Source of the DNA: Litorilinea aerophila
GTDB taxonomy: Bacteria; Chloroflexota; Anaerolineae; Caldilineales; Caldilineaceae
Length of the DNA: 64,000 nt
Reading direction: 5' to 3'
Assembly (NCBI RefSeq): GCF_006569185.2
Contig: NZ_VIGC02000007.1
Location: 124,001-188,000 of the forward strand
The notes below the pieces were generated by a model. The model saw only the letters and a program-made list of their open reading frames with translations, did no database searches and was not told where the DNA came from. The position numbers were made by a program, and so were the translations under genes. Positions 56,674-64,000 of the stretch are shown piece by piece; position 1 is the first letter of the stretch, and every line of letters begins with the position of its first letter.

Positions 56674-57679
56674 GTTCCTGCCAGATGGCGGCCTTGTGGG
56701 GATCCTCCAGGAGACCTGCCAGGTTGAAGACGATGAGCCCTTGGCGGCCCGCTGTGGCGGCGCTGGCACAGGCCTGGGCAAATTCGGCTGCGGGGTATTG
56801 GTGGGCCGGCCCAGGGATGGCTTCCACCACCGGCCAGACGGCACAGTTGGCCTGGGCTGCGACCCGGGCGGTGACCTGGCCGGCCCAGCTGGGGGAGCGG
56901 CCACAGAGGTGGTGATAGACCATGGGCGAAAGCACATCGGCCACCTGACCCAGGAGCCGGGGATCCTGCCCAACGATGCGGATGTGGGCATCTGCCATGG
57001 GCAGGTCATCTTCTGGGCCGCCGGTCCAGGGCACCAGAAAGAGGCCCAAAAGGGCTTCCGGCTGAAGCTGGTGTAGAATCCGGGCCGCTTCGGCCACGAA
57101 GCTGACGATCTGCCGGCAGCGCCACCCGAACCAGGCTTCGGCCGCATGGTTCAGGATCCAGCGCGCGGCCGCGACGGCCGTGTCTGTGTCCGGGGGCAGG
57201 TGGATGCCCGTGTCCTGCTGAAATTGGGCCAGGGTAACCGGGTCGAAGGACGTGTGGTAGAGCCGGGGAGTGCTCCGTTCCCAGCGGGCCGGCCAGCGAA
57301 TGAAGTCCAGCCAGATGCCATCCAGGGGCAGGGTCCGGGCCAGCTCTTCCACCCGCTCCAGGCGCGCCGCCCGCAGGGCAGGCAGGGTAGGCAGCGCCGG
57401 GTAATACCATTCCTCGGCCGGAGCAGGGTCGCCGTTATCGGTGATGGGGCGCGCAGCCGGCATCTCTTGCCAGAGTTCCGGACTGCCCAGGAAAATGGCG
57501 CACGAGGCATAGACCCGGAGCCCGGCCGCGCGGAGCCCCTCCACCCAGGGCTGCTCCAGCCGTTTGAGGAAGACGCCCCTGCAGCCCAGTTCCTGCAGCC
57601 GTTGGACCACCTCGGGGATCGGGCGGCCGACAAAGGGCGGTGATTGGGGATCCAGGCCGTAGGCGATGGTCTCTACCAT
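56663..57679 (-). CDS. Putative TIM-barrel glycoside-hydrolase-like protein
   Basis: The 338 residues suggest a (beta/alpha)8 barrel: repeated GVFLKRLEQPW, GLRVYASCAIFLG, LPLDGIWLDFIRWPARWE, ALLGLFLVPWTGG, ADVLSPMVYHHLCG and VWPVVEAIPG strands ending in acidic or aromatic residues. DGIWLDFIRWP resembles the strand-4 region of putative GHL/DUF4015-type glycosidases. I am not sure of the family or substrate. No signal peptide is seen, so it is cytoplasmic. The gene overlaps uspA by 11 bp in convergent orientation. Confidence 0.65.
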   Translation of the reverse strand: MVETIAYGLDPQSPPFVGRPIPEVVQRLQELGCRGVFLKRLEQPWVEGLRAAGLRVYASCAIFLGSPELWQEMPAARPITDNGDPAPAEEWYYPALPTLPALRAARLERVEELARTLPLDGIWLDFIRWPARWERSTPRLYHTSFDPVTLAQFQQDTGIHLPPDTDTAVAAARWILNHAAEAWFGWRCRQIVSFVAEAARILHQLQPEALLGLFLVPWTGGPEDDLPMADAHIRIVGQDPRLLGQVADVLSPMVYHHLCGRSPSWAGQVTARVAAQANCAVWPVVEAIPGPAHQYPAAEFAQACASAATAGRQGLIVFNLAGLLEDPHKAAIWQELTQ

Positions 57680-57827
57680 AGAAGGGCTCCTCTCTGTCTG
57701 GCGGAATCTGGTGCACCGGCCGTGGCTTCAGAAGACGGGCCGGCGTTGGGTTGGTCCTTGCCATTATAACCGACCGCACCTTTTGGGGGTACAGAGCATG
57801 TACCAACCGGTGAAGATCGCCATCTTT

Positions 57828-57856
57828 TTGACAAAGTCCCACCGAGGCGGTATAGT
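57828..57856 (+). promoter_or_regulatory. Promoter of tRNA-Val
   Basis: TTGACA (57828-57833), 17 bp, TATAGT (57851-57856); the tRNA begins 13 bp after the -10. Confidence 0.85.
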
Positions 57857-57868
57857 TGTGCTTCGAAT

Positions 57869-58201
<333 letters not shown>

Positions 58202-59662
58202 ATGGCGGATCCACAACAGGAGAATCGCGCGGAAGAGACCCTACATGCCGAATATCGGCGGCTGCCGGCGGTGGATGCCCTGTTGCGGGAGCCGGCCATA
58301 GCCGCCCTGACGGCCTGCTATGGCCAGGAGTTGGTCACCGAAACCCTGCGCGAGCTGCTGGCGAAGGCCCGCCAGGCCATCGGGCAGGGCAGGCCGGCCC
58401 CGCCGCCGACGGCCTGGCCGGGGCTGTTGGAGCAGGCCCTGCGCCAGGCCCATGCGCCAACCCTGCGGCCGGTAATCAACGCCACCGGCGTCATCATCCA
58501 CACCAACCTGGGGCGGGCACCGCTGAGCCAGGCGGCCCGCCAGGCGGTGGATGAGATCAGCCTGGGCTATAGCAACCTGGAGTACGAACTGGACGCCGGC
58601 CAGCGGGGCAGCCGCTACGACCACGTCCGCGAGCGCCTCCGCCGCCTCACCCAGGCCGAGGATGCCCTGGTGGTCAACAACAACGCAGCCGCCGTGTATC
58701 TGGTTTTGGCCGCCCTGTGCCAGGGCCGGGAGGTCCTCATCAGCCGCGGGCAATTGGTGGAGATCGGCGGGGGATTCCGGATTCCAGATGTGTTGCGCCA
58801 GAGCGGCGCTCGACTGGTGGAGGTAGGAACCACCAACCGCACCCATCTGCGGGACTACCGGGAGGCGCTCACGCCGGAGACGGCCGCCATCATGCGGGTG
58901 CACACCAGCAACTTTCGGCAGCTCGGCTTCGTGGCCCAGCCTGCCCTGGCCGACCTGGCCGCCCTGGCCCGGGAGTACGCGGAAGCCCAGGGCCGTCCCC
59001 TCTGGCTGATTGACGACCTGGGCAGCGGCACCCTGCTGGATACCACACCCTATGGTCTGGCGCCTGAGCCCCGGGTGCAAGAGAGCCTGGCAGCCGGGGC
59101 CGACCTGGTCACCTTCAGCGGGGACAAGCTGTTGGGCGGCCCGCAGGCCGGCATCATTGTGGGGCGAGGGGAACTCATCGGGCGGCTCCGGCGTCATCCC
59201 ATGGCCCGGGCCCTGCGGGTGGACAAGATGACTCTGGCTGCGCTGGACGCCACCCTGCGCAGCTACCAGCAAGGGCGGGCCCAGGCAGAGATTCCGGTAT
59301 GGCGGATGATCGCGGCTTCGCTGGAAGCGTTGCGGGCCCGGGCCCAGGGCTGGCGGCAGGCCCTGCTGGACTGGGGCGTGCCGCCAGCGCTCCTTTCCCT
59401 CCGGGACGACGAAAGCGCCGTGGGTGGTGGAAGCCTGCCGGGGGAAACCCTGCCCACTGTGGTGCTGGCCGTCCACGCCGACCAGCCTTCCCAGATGGCT
59501 GCCCGCCTGCGGGCCAGGGAGGTGCCCGTCATCTGTCGGATTCAACAGGAGCAGCTCCTTTTCGATCCCCGGACAGTTTTGCCGGAGCAGGACCCGGTGC
59601 TGCTGGACACACTGCGGGAAGCCCTGGTAGATGGTGCTGAAACCGGACATGCCCAGGGTTGA
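58202..59662 (+). CDS. selA: L-seryl-tRNA(Sec) selenium transferase
   Basis: SelA converts Ser-tRNA(Sec) to Sec-tRNA(Sec) with selenophosphate and PLP. The 486 residues have the N-terminal RRLPAVDALLREP, NATGVIIHTNLGRAPL, NNNAAAVYLVLAAL, and the PLP lysine Lys309 in SGDKLLGGPQAGIIVG. Length is typical. ATG 58202 matches the family start; a start at 58115 would add a non-homologous leader across the terminator's trailer. selB, selC and selD are not in the window, but selA implies the cell makes selenoproteins. Confidence 0.96.
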   Translation: MADPQQENRAEETLHAEYRRLPAVDALLREPAIAALTACYGQELVTETLRELLAKARQAIGQGRPAPPPTAWPGLLEQALRQAHAPTLRPVINATGVIIHTNLGRAPLSQAARQAVDEISLGYSNLEYELDAGQRGSRYDHVRERLRRLTQAEDALVVNNNAAAVYLVLAALCQGREVLISRGQLVEIGGGFRIPDVLRQSGARLVEVGTTNRTHLRDYREALTPETAAIMRVHTSNFRQLGFVAQPALADLAALAREYAEAQGRPLWLIDDLGSGTLLDTTPYGLAPEPRVQESLAAGADLVTFSGDKLLGGPQAGIIVGRGELIGRLRRHPMARALRVDKMTLAALDATLRSYQQGRAQAEIPVWRMIAASLEALRARAQGWRQALLDWGVPPALLSLRDDESAVGGGSLPGETLPTVVLAVHADQPSQMAARLRAREVPVICRIQQEQLLFDPRTVLPEQDPVLLDTLREALVDGAETGHAQG

Positions 59663-59711
59663 CTGAATTCAGGAGGCCAGCAAGGGCGCAGGAGAGCACG
59701 AAGGACAGAGC

Positions 59712-60521
59712 ATGGGAGAGATGGTCTTTGTCAAGCTGGGCGGTTCTCTGATCACCGACAAGCAGCAGCCAGAGACACCCCGGCGGGACGTGATCCGGCG
59801 CCTGGCCCAAGAGATCGCCGCCGTGCGTCGGGCCCACCCGGCGCTACAGTTGGTCTTGGGCCACGGGTCGGGCAGCTTTGGCCACGTCTACGGCCGGCGC
59901 TACGGCACCCGGTCGGGCGTTCAGGATGCGGAAGGGTGGTATGGCTTTGCCGCCACCGCCGATGCCGCCGCCCGTCTCCATCGGATTGTGGTGGGCGAAC
60001 TGCTGGCCGCCGGGGTGCCGGCCTGGGGGATCCAGCCCGGCGTGGCCCTGCGCTGCCGGGACGGCCAGATCTACGCTGGCCCGGATGAGGCGGTTCAACT
60101 GGCCCTGGGCCGGGGCCTTCAGCCGGTCCTGTACGGCGACGTGGCCCTGGATGACCTGCGTGGCGGGACGATTGCCAGCACCGAGGAGATCTTCCTGTGG
60201 CTGGCCCGGCGTCTCTCTCCCCGGCGGGTGGTGTTGTTGGGCCAGGTAGATGGCGTCTACAGCGCCGATCCCCACCTGCATCCTGCAGCCCGGCCCATCC
60301 CCACCCTGGATGCCGCCTCGCTGAGCCAGCTCCAGGGGGCCTTCGGCCAAAGTCATGGGGTGGATGTCACCGGGGGGATGGCAGCCAAGGTCCAGCAGGC
60401 GGTGGAGCTGGCCCAGGCGGTCCCTGGGCTGGAGGTGATTATCTGCAGCGGGCTGCCGCCTGGTCACCTCTCCCGGGCCCTTACGGAGGAGGCATGCACC
60501 ATCGGCACACGCATTGTGTAG
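59712..60521 (+). CDS. Isopentenyl phosphate kinase
   Basis: This 269-residue amino-acid-kinase-family protein phosphorylates isopentenyl phosphate to IPP, the last step of the alternative mevalonate pathway. VKLGGSLITDK binds the phosphates, GHGSGSFGH (50-58) carries the catalytic histidine His58, and QVDGVYSADP and DVTGGMAAKV are the nucleotide-site segments. The SFGH histidine separates it from glutamate-5-kinases and fosfomycin kinases. The pathway is known in archaea and in Roseiflexus. The stop codon lies inside the first unit of a tandem repeat. Confidence 0.93.
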   Translation: MGEMVFVKLGGSLITDKQQPETPRRDVIRRLAQEIAAVRRAHPALQLVLGHGSGSFGHVYGRRYGTRSGVQDAEGWYGFAATADAAARLHRIVVGELLAAGVPAWGIQPGVALRCRDGQIYAGPDEAVQLALGRGLQPVLYGDVALDDLRGGTIASTEEIFLWLARRLSPRRVVLLGQVDGVYSADPHLHPAARPIPTLDAASLSQLQGAFGQSHGVDVTGGMAAKVQQAVELAQAVPGLEVIICSGLPPGHLSRALTEEACTIGTRIV

Positions 60522-60623
60522 CATGGTGTCGCGGTGTAGCATGGTGTCGCGGTGTAGCATGGTGTCGCGGTGTAGCATGGTGTCGCGGTGTAGCATGGTG
60601 TCGCGGTGTAGCGTGGTGTCGCG
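60516..60623 (+). repeat. Tandem repeat, six units of 18 bp
   Basis: Six copies of GTGTAGCATGGTGTCGCG run head to tail; the sixth has one A-to-G change. The first copy supplies the TAG stop of the kinase gene. Unit length is a multiple of three, so antisense frames look like a peptide repeat but lack any gene context. Confidence 0.97.
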
Positions 60624-60694
60624 GCTGGGGTGGCCGGACGGCCTGCGCTTTCGCCGGCTATCAGAGTGCAGCCGGCCCGGGATCCCTGGGGCAT

Positions 60695-60724
60695 TTGCAG
60701 GAAGAACTTGGCAACGAGTATAAT
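60695..60724 (+). promoter_or_regulatory. Promoter of the RseP-type protease gene
   Basis: TTGCAG (60695-60700), 18 bp, TATAAT (60719-60724); start codon about 98 bp downstream. Confidence 0.65.
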
Positions 60725-60821
60725 TCTCTCTATGCGCTGAGCTGGCCGGTGTCGGCGTGGGCTGTCCTTGACAGGAGCGCCCTGGAGCATCCCACACAGC
60801 CAGGCTGCGAAAGGTAAGAAG

Positions 60822-62177
60822 ATGATTACTGTAATCTCGTTTATCATCGTCCTCGGCATTCTCGTGTTCTTTCACGAGCTGGGGCATTATCTGGTGGCCC
60901 GTCGCCACGGCATCGTGGTGGAGGAGTTCGGCATGGGCTACCCGCCGCGCCTGGTGAAGCTGTTCACCTACGACGGGACGGACTTCACCCTGAACCTCAT
61001 CCCCTTTGGCGGCTTTGCCCGCATGAAGGGGGAGGATGCGGCGGACATGTCGCCGGGGGCGTTCAACGCGGCCAGTCGCTGGGCCCGGGCCTCCACCCTG
61101 TTGGCCGGCCCGATGATGAACGTGGTGTTGGCCGTCTTCCTGTTTGCGGCCAGTTTCATGGCTGGTTTTCCTGCCGCCGCGGCCTATCCCCAGCTCAACC
61201 AGATTCCTGCCGGTTCCACTGCTGCTGCAGTCGGGCTGGAGCCGGGTGATATTTTGTTGGCCATCCAGGGACGGCCGGCCCACGTCAGTGCCGTGCCCGA
61301 CTTTCAGTACCGGGTGTTGCCCCAGCCCAATGCCGCCCAGGACGGCGCTGCCGGCCTGACCGTCAGCCGGAATGGGCAGATTGTGACGCTGCCCCTGTCC
61401 GATGGCTCCCTTACCCTGGAAGCGCTATTGACGGGGACCTCCTATGTGCCCGTGCTGAGCACGGAGATTACCCTGGTGGCCCCGGACAGCCCGGCTCAGG
61501 CGGCCAATTTGCAGCCGGGGGATCTGGTCTACGCCGTCAACGACACGGTGATCACCTATGAGGTGCCCCTCAACGAGGTCATCCAGGAGCATCTGGGTGA
61601 GCCGGTGATCCTGCACCTCCTGCGGGGCGATAGGTGGGTGCAGGTGGAGATCACACCGCGGGTGGATCCGCCTCCTGGCCAGGGGGCCCTGGGCGTCCAG
61701 ATCGGCCCCATGACCACCCTGGCGACCCTGCCCTGGTGGCGGGCGTTGTGGGAGGGGGTGGTCAGTACCGGGCAATATGTGGTGCTGGTGCTTCAACTGC
61801 CCGTGCTTCTGTTGCTGGGCCACCTCTCCCCCGGCGATGCCCAGTTGACCGGTCCGGTGGGCATCGCCCAGATGGTGGGGGGCGCGGTCTCCGCCACCAT
61901 CGATACGGGGCTCTGGTTCCCCATCTGGCGGCTGTCGGCCGTGCTGAGTGCCGCCCTGGCGGTGACCAACCTGCTGCCGTTGCCGGCGCTGGACGGTGGA
62001 CGGTTGCTCTTCATCCTGGTTGAAACCGTGCGTGGTCGGCGGGTCAACCCCGAGCGTGAGGGGCTTATCCACATGGTGGGTTTCATGCTGCTGTTGGCCC
62101 TGCTGGCGCTGGTGACGGTGCGGGACATCAGCACTTCCCAACAGGGTATCGACTGGCGTGCCCTTTTGGGCCAGTGA
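60822..62177 (+). CDS. rseP: RseP/site-2-type intramembrane metalloprotease (M50)
   Basis: The 451-residue protease has the zinc motif HELGH at residues 18-22 in the first helix and the third ligand in NLLPLPALDGGRLLF in the last helices. FGGFARMKGED follows the first helix. Two PDZ-like domains lie in the periplasmic part (AAAVGLEPGDILLAI and AQAANLQPGDLVYAV). Such enzymes cut anti-sigma factors or signal peptides within the membrane; dxr/cdsA, often neighbours, are not adjacent. ATG 60822 gives the canonical start; the frame is open to 60768. Confidence 0.95.
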   Translation: MITVISFIIVLGILVFFHELGHYLVARRHGIVVEEFGMGYPPRLVKLFTYDGTDFTLNLIPFGGFARMKGEDAADMSPGAFNAASRWARASTLLAGPMMNVVLAVFLFAASFMAGFPAAAAYPQLNQIPAGSTAAAVGLEPGDILLAIQGRPAHVSAVPDFQYRVLPQPNAAQDGAAGLTVSRNGQIVTLPLSDGSLTLEALLTGTSYVPVLSTEITLVAPDSPAQAANLQPGDLVYAVNDTVITYEVPLNEVIQEHLGEPVILHLLRGDRWVQVEITPRVDPPPGQGALGVQIGPMTTLATLPWWRALWEGVVSTGQYVVLVLQLPVLLLLGHLSPGDAQLTGPVGIAQMVGGAVSATIDTGLWFPIWRLSAVLSAALAVTNLLPLPALDGGRLLFILVETVRGRRVNPEREGLIHMVGFMLLLALLALVTVRDISTSQQGIDWRALLGQ

Positions 62178-62220
62178 AGCCCGCGAGCCGGCCCGTGGAC
62201 CATCGGATAGGCAGATAGAT

Positions 62221-64000
62221 ATGGCCAATCATCCACAACTCGATCCATCCAGGTCTGCGAAGCTGGCCGGCGATGGCGAGGCGACCCCTGCTGGAGGTGG
62301 CGCGCGGCTGCCCTCCTTCTCGGGGGGGCGGGTAGTGGGGGTGGTGGATTGTCCCCACTGTGGCGCTTCGGTCAATGCCGGCGCCAGCGTCTGCCCGGAA
62401 TGTGGGGAGCCCCTACAGACTCAGCCCAAACGGATCCGGTGTCGGCGCTGTGGCGGGCGGGCGTCGTCCCTGCTGGTCCTGTGCCCCCACTGTGGCCGGG
62501 AACTCCATCCGGCGCCGTCGCGGCTGTTGACCCTGGGGGCGCCTGCCCTGCTGGTGGGCCTCTTCTTTTTGGTGATGGTGGGAACCTGGGGACAGGGCAA
62601 TCCCGTCCAATGGGTGCAGACCAGCCTGACAGACGGCGTCGACTGGCTGGAAACCTTTGGCGCCCAGATGGAGCCATCGGTAGTCATTGAGATGACGCCC
62701 ATCGTCCAGCCCCAGGAGACGGTGGTGACGGCGGTCGCCCGGGCCGATGGCGAGGTCCCACCGTCGCCCACGATGGCGGAGGTCGCGGCCCAGAACCAGC
62801 CAGTGGCGGCCCTGCAGGCTCCTGCCGGGGAGACAGAGGCGACGCCTACACCGCTCCCGGCTGTGGCCGCGCCGACGATAGACGTATCGCCGACGGCAGC
62901 GCCGCCGACAGCCGAACCCCCGACAGCGGTGCCTACGGCTTCGCCGACGCCCCAGCCCACGGCCACCCCCACGCCCACCGGGACGCCGACAAGCACGGCC
63001 ACCCGTGCGCCGACCGCCACCCCGACTGCCCAGCCGACGACACCATCGGCGGCGGCATCCACCGGTGGCCTGGTGATTTTGCCAACGGCGACCCCGACCC
63101 CGCAGGCGCCTGCTGCCGCGGCGGTTCAGGCCGCTTCCGTGGCAACTGCACCGCCATTGCCCACCCCGACGCCGATCCCGGCTACGGCCACGTCGACCCC
63201 CACCGCGACGCCGGCCCTCCCCCGGACCTACCGGGTGCAGGCTGGAGACACGCTGGTGGGGATTGCAGCCCGGCTGGGCGTGACGGTGGAAGCGTTGATG
63301 CGGGCCAACAACATCGCCAGCAGCGACGTCTACCGGATCCAGCCGGGGCAGGAGCTGGTGATTCCGGGCAGCGGGGCCGATACCCCCACCGCGACGCCGG
63401 CCCTTCCCCGGACCTACCGGGTGCAGGCTGGGGACACGCTGGTGGGGATTGCAGCCCGGCTGGGCGTGACGGTGGAGGCGCTGATGCGGGCCAACAACAT
63501 CGCCAGCAGCGATGTCTACCGGATCCAGCCGGGGCAGGAGCTGGTGATTCCGGGCGGCGGGGCCGATACCCCCACCGCCACGCCGCAGCCACCCACGGCC
63601 ACCCCCACGACCAGGCCACCGGCCACCCCGGCGCCCACAGCCACCCAGGTGGCCTACCGCCTGGATCCGCCGTTGCTGCGCAGCCCGGAAGATGGGACGC
63701 CAGTGAGTTGCGGCGCCCAGGATAGCCTGGTCTGGATTGGAGTGCCGTTCATCCAGCCCACCGACCGGTATCTGCTCCATCTGGGGTTTGTCAGCGGCTA
63801 CACCGCCGATGGGCAGGAAGTGGTGACCTGGGTCCTGGAACAGCCTCGACCCTATAACTTGACGTCCTGGGAGATGGATGAAGCCCTCTGTGGGCTGGCG
63901 CCCCAGCAATATGGCCGCCAGTGGCGCTGGTGGGTGGAAGTGGTGGCTGAAGAGGGCAGCGGCTATCGCCCGGTGAGCCCGCCCAGCGAAGTCTGGGGAT
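62221..64000 (+). CDS. Zinc-ribbon, membrane-anchored LysM-repeat protein, 3' end outside the window
   Basis: The frame is open to the right edge (593 codons seen). Order: a disordered N-terminus, two zinc ribbons (CPHCGASVNAGASVCPECG and CRRCGG...CPHCG, residues 43-95), one membrane helix (LTLGAPALLVGLFFLVMVG, near 105-120), then about 200 residues of Thr/Pro/Ala-rich linker and two LysM domains (YRVQAGDTLVGIAARLGVTV...IQPGQELVIPG). A further Thr/Pro linker and a beta-rich segment with QWRWWVEVV follow. LysM binds peptidoglycan, so the C-terminus is outside the membrane while the zinc ribbons face the cytoplasm. No function can be named; it begins 43 bp after rseP. Confidence 0.88.
   Translation, partial: MANHPQLDPSRSAKLAGDGEATPAGGGARLPSFSGGRVVGVVDCPHCGASVNAGASVCPECGEPLQTQPKRIRCRRCGGRASSLLVLCPHCGRELHPAPSRLLTLGAPALLVGLFFLVMVGTWGQGNPVQWVQTSLTDGVDWLETFGAQMEPSVVIEMTPIVQPQETVVTAVARADGEVPPSPTMAEVAAQNQPVAALQAPAGETEATPTPLPAVAAPTIDVSPTAAPPTAEPPTAVPTASPTPQPTATPTPTGTPTSTATRAPTATPTAQPTTPSAAASTGGLVILPTATPTPQAPAAAAVQAASVATAPPLPTPTPIPATATSTPTATPALPRTYRVQAGDTLVGIAARLGVTVEALMRANNIASSDVYRIQPGQELVIPGSGADTPTATPALPRTYRVQAGDTLVGIAARLGVTVEALMRANNIASSDVYRIQPGQELVIPGGGADTPTATPQPPTATPTTRPPATPAPTATQVAYRLDPPLLRSPEDGTPVSCGAQDSLVWIGVPFIQPTDRYLLHLGFVSGYTADGQEVVTWVLEQPRPYNLTSWEMDEALCGLAPQQYGRQWRWWVEVVAEEGSGYRPVSPPSEVWG
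63196..63567 (+). repeat. Two tandem 186-bp units encoding LysM domains
   Basis: Units 63196-63381 and 63382-63567 are almost identical at the DNA level, each encoding a Thr-Pro linker and one LysM domain. The start of a third, diverged unit follows at 63568. Near-identity points to recent duplication or ongoing conversion. Confidence 0.93.

Noticed and set aside
60516-60623. CRISPR array
   Set aside because: The six 18-bp units are directly contiguous with no spacers; no cas genes.
62413-63909. 498-codon minus-strand Gly/Arg-rich frame
   Set aside because: Mirror image of the Thr-Pro linker and LysM repeats on the plus strand.

Overview
The window is a GC-rich chromosomal segment, compactly coded on both strands, with no phage, plasmid or CRISPR signature. 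I infer a member of the Chloroflexota, most likely of the Caldilineae/Anaerolineae type. The grounds are a canonical F-type ATP synthase operon with TTG/GTG starts, an isopentenyl phosphate kinase (alternative mevalonate route, described in Roseiflexus), Thr-Pro-rich extracytoplasmic linkers on a PBP1A and a LysM protein, an mreB homologue, a ClpC, and many small palindromic intergenic repeats. This assignment rests on gene content only.

Layout. 1-5.2 kb: the 3' part of a CHAT caspase-like protein gene, then mutS. 5.2-6.1 kb: an orphan FecE-type ABC ATPase (minus). 6.5-11.1 kb: two tandem paralogues that fuse an MFS transporter to HEAT repeats, then an array of small hairpins. 11.3-14.3 kb: an MFS gene overlapping purM, then purN. 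14.3-21.4 kb: an FmdB-like zinc ribbon (minus), a peptide/nickel-type ABC operon with binding protein and two permeases but no ATPases, a MATE exporter (minus) and a small CBM48 protein (minus). 22-28.4 kb (minus): leuS, ilvE and a VWA/MoxR pair. 28.7-37.3 kb: a YgeY-like M20 hydrolase (plus), then minus-strand PBP1A, a polytopic membrane protein, an S9 peptidase and an ABC-2 permease. 37.5-45.6 kb: a small membrane protein, then an AtpZ/I-like gene and atpBEFHAGDC. 45.6-53.7 kb: a candidate structured RNA, mreB, ridA, an S1-domain protein, clpC and a beta-hydroxyacid dehydrogenase. 53.8-57.7 kb: a membrane polyferredoxin with a PduO-type adenosyltransferase (minus), a universal stress protein and a TIM-barrel-like protein. 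57.9-64 kb: tRNA-Val(UAC), selA, isopentenyl phosphate kinase, an RseP-type protease and a truncated zinc-ribbon/LysM protein.

Most genes are housekeeping. Logical groupings are leuS with ilvE (leucine), purM with purN, the complete ATP synthase, and selA with a hydrolase resembling the selenium-metabolism-linked YgeY family. Three ABC systems are incomplete here and must find partners elsewhere.

The least explained material is non-coding. It comprises a three-copy MITE-like palindrome with terminal inverted repeats (one copy with its core flipped), an array of hairpins with TGAA/TTCA loops at 11.1 kb, a promoter/three-way-junction/terminator unit upstream of mreB, and long promoter-to-start leaders for the ABC operon, clpC and leuS. 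Among proteins, the tandem MFS-HEAT fusions and the CHAT protein with duplicated N-terminal modules stand out.
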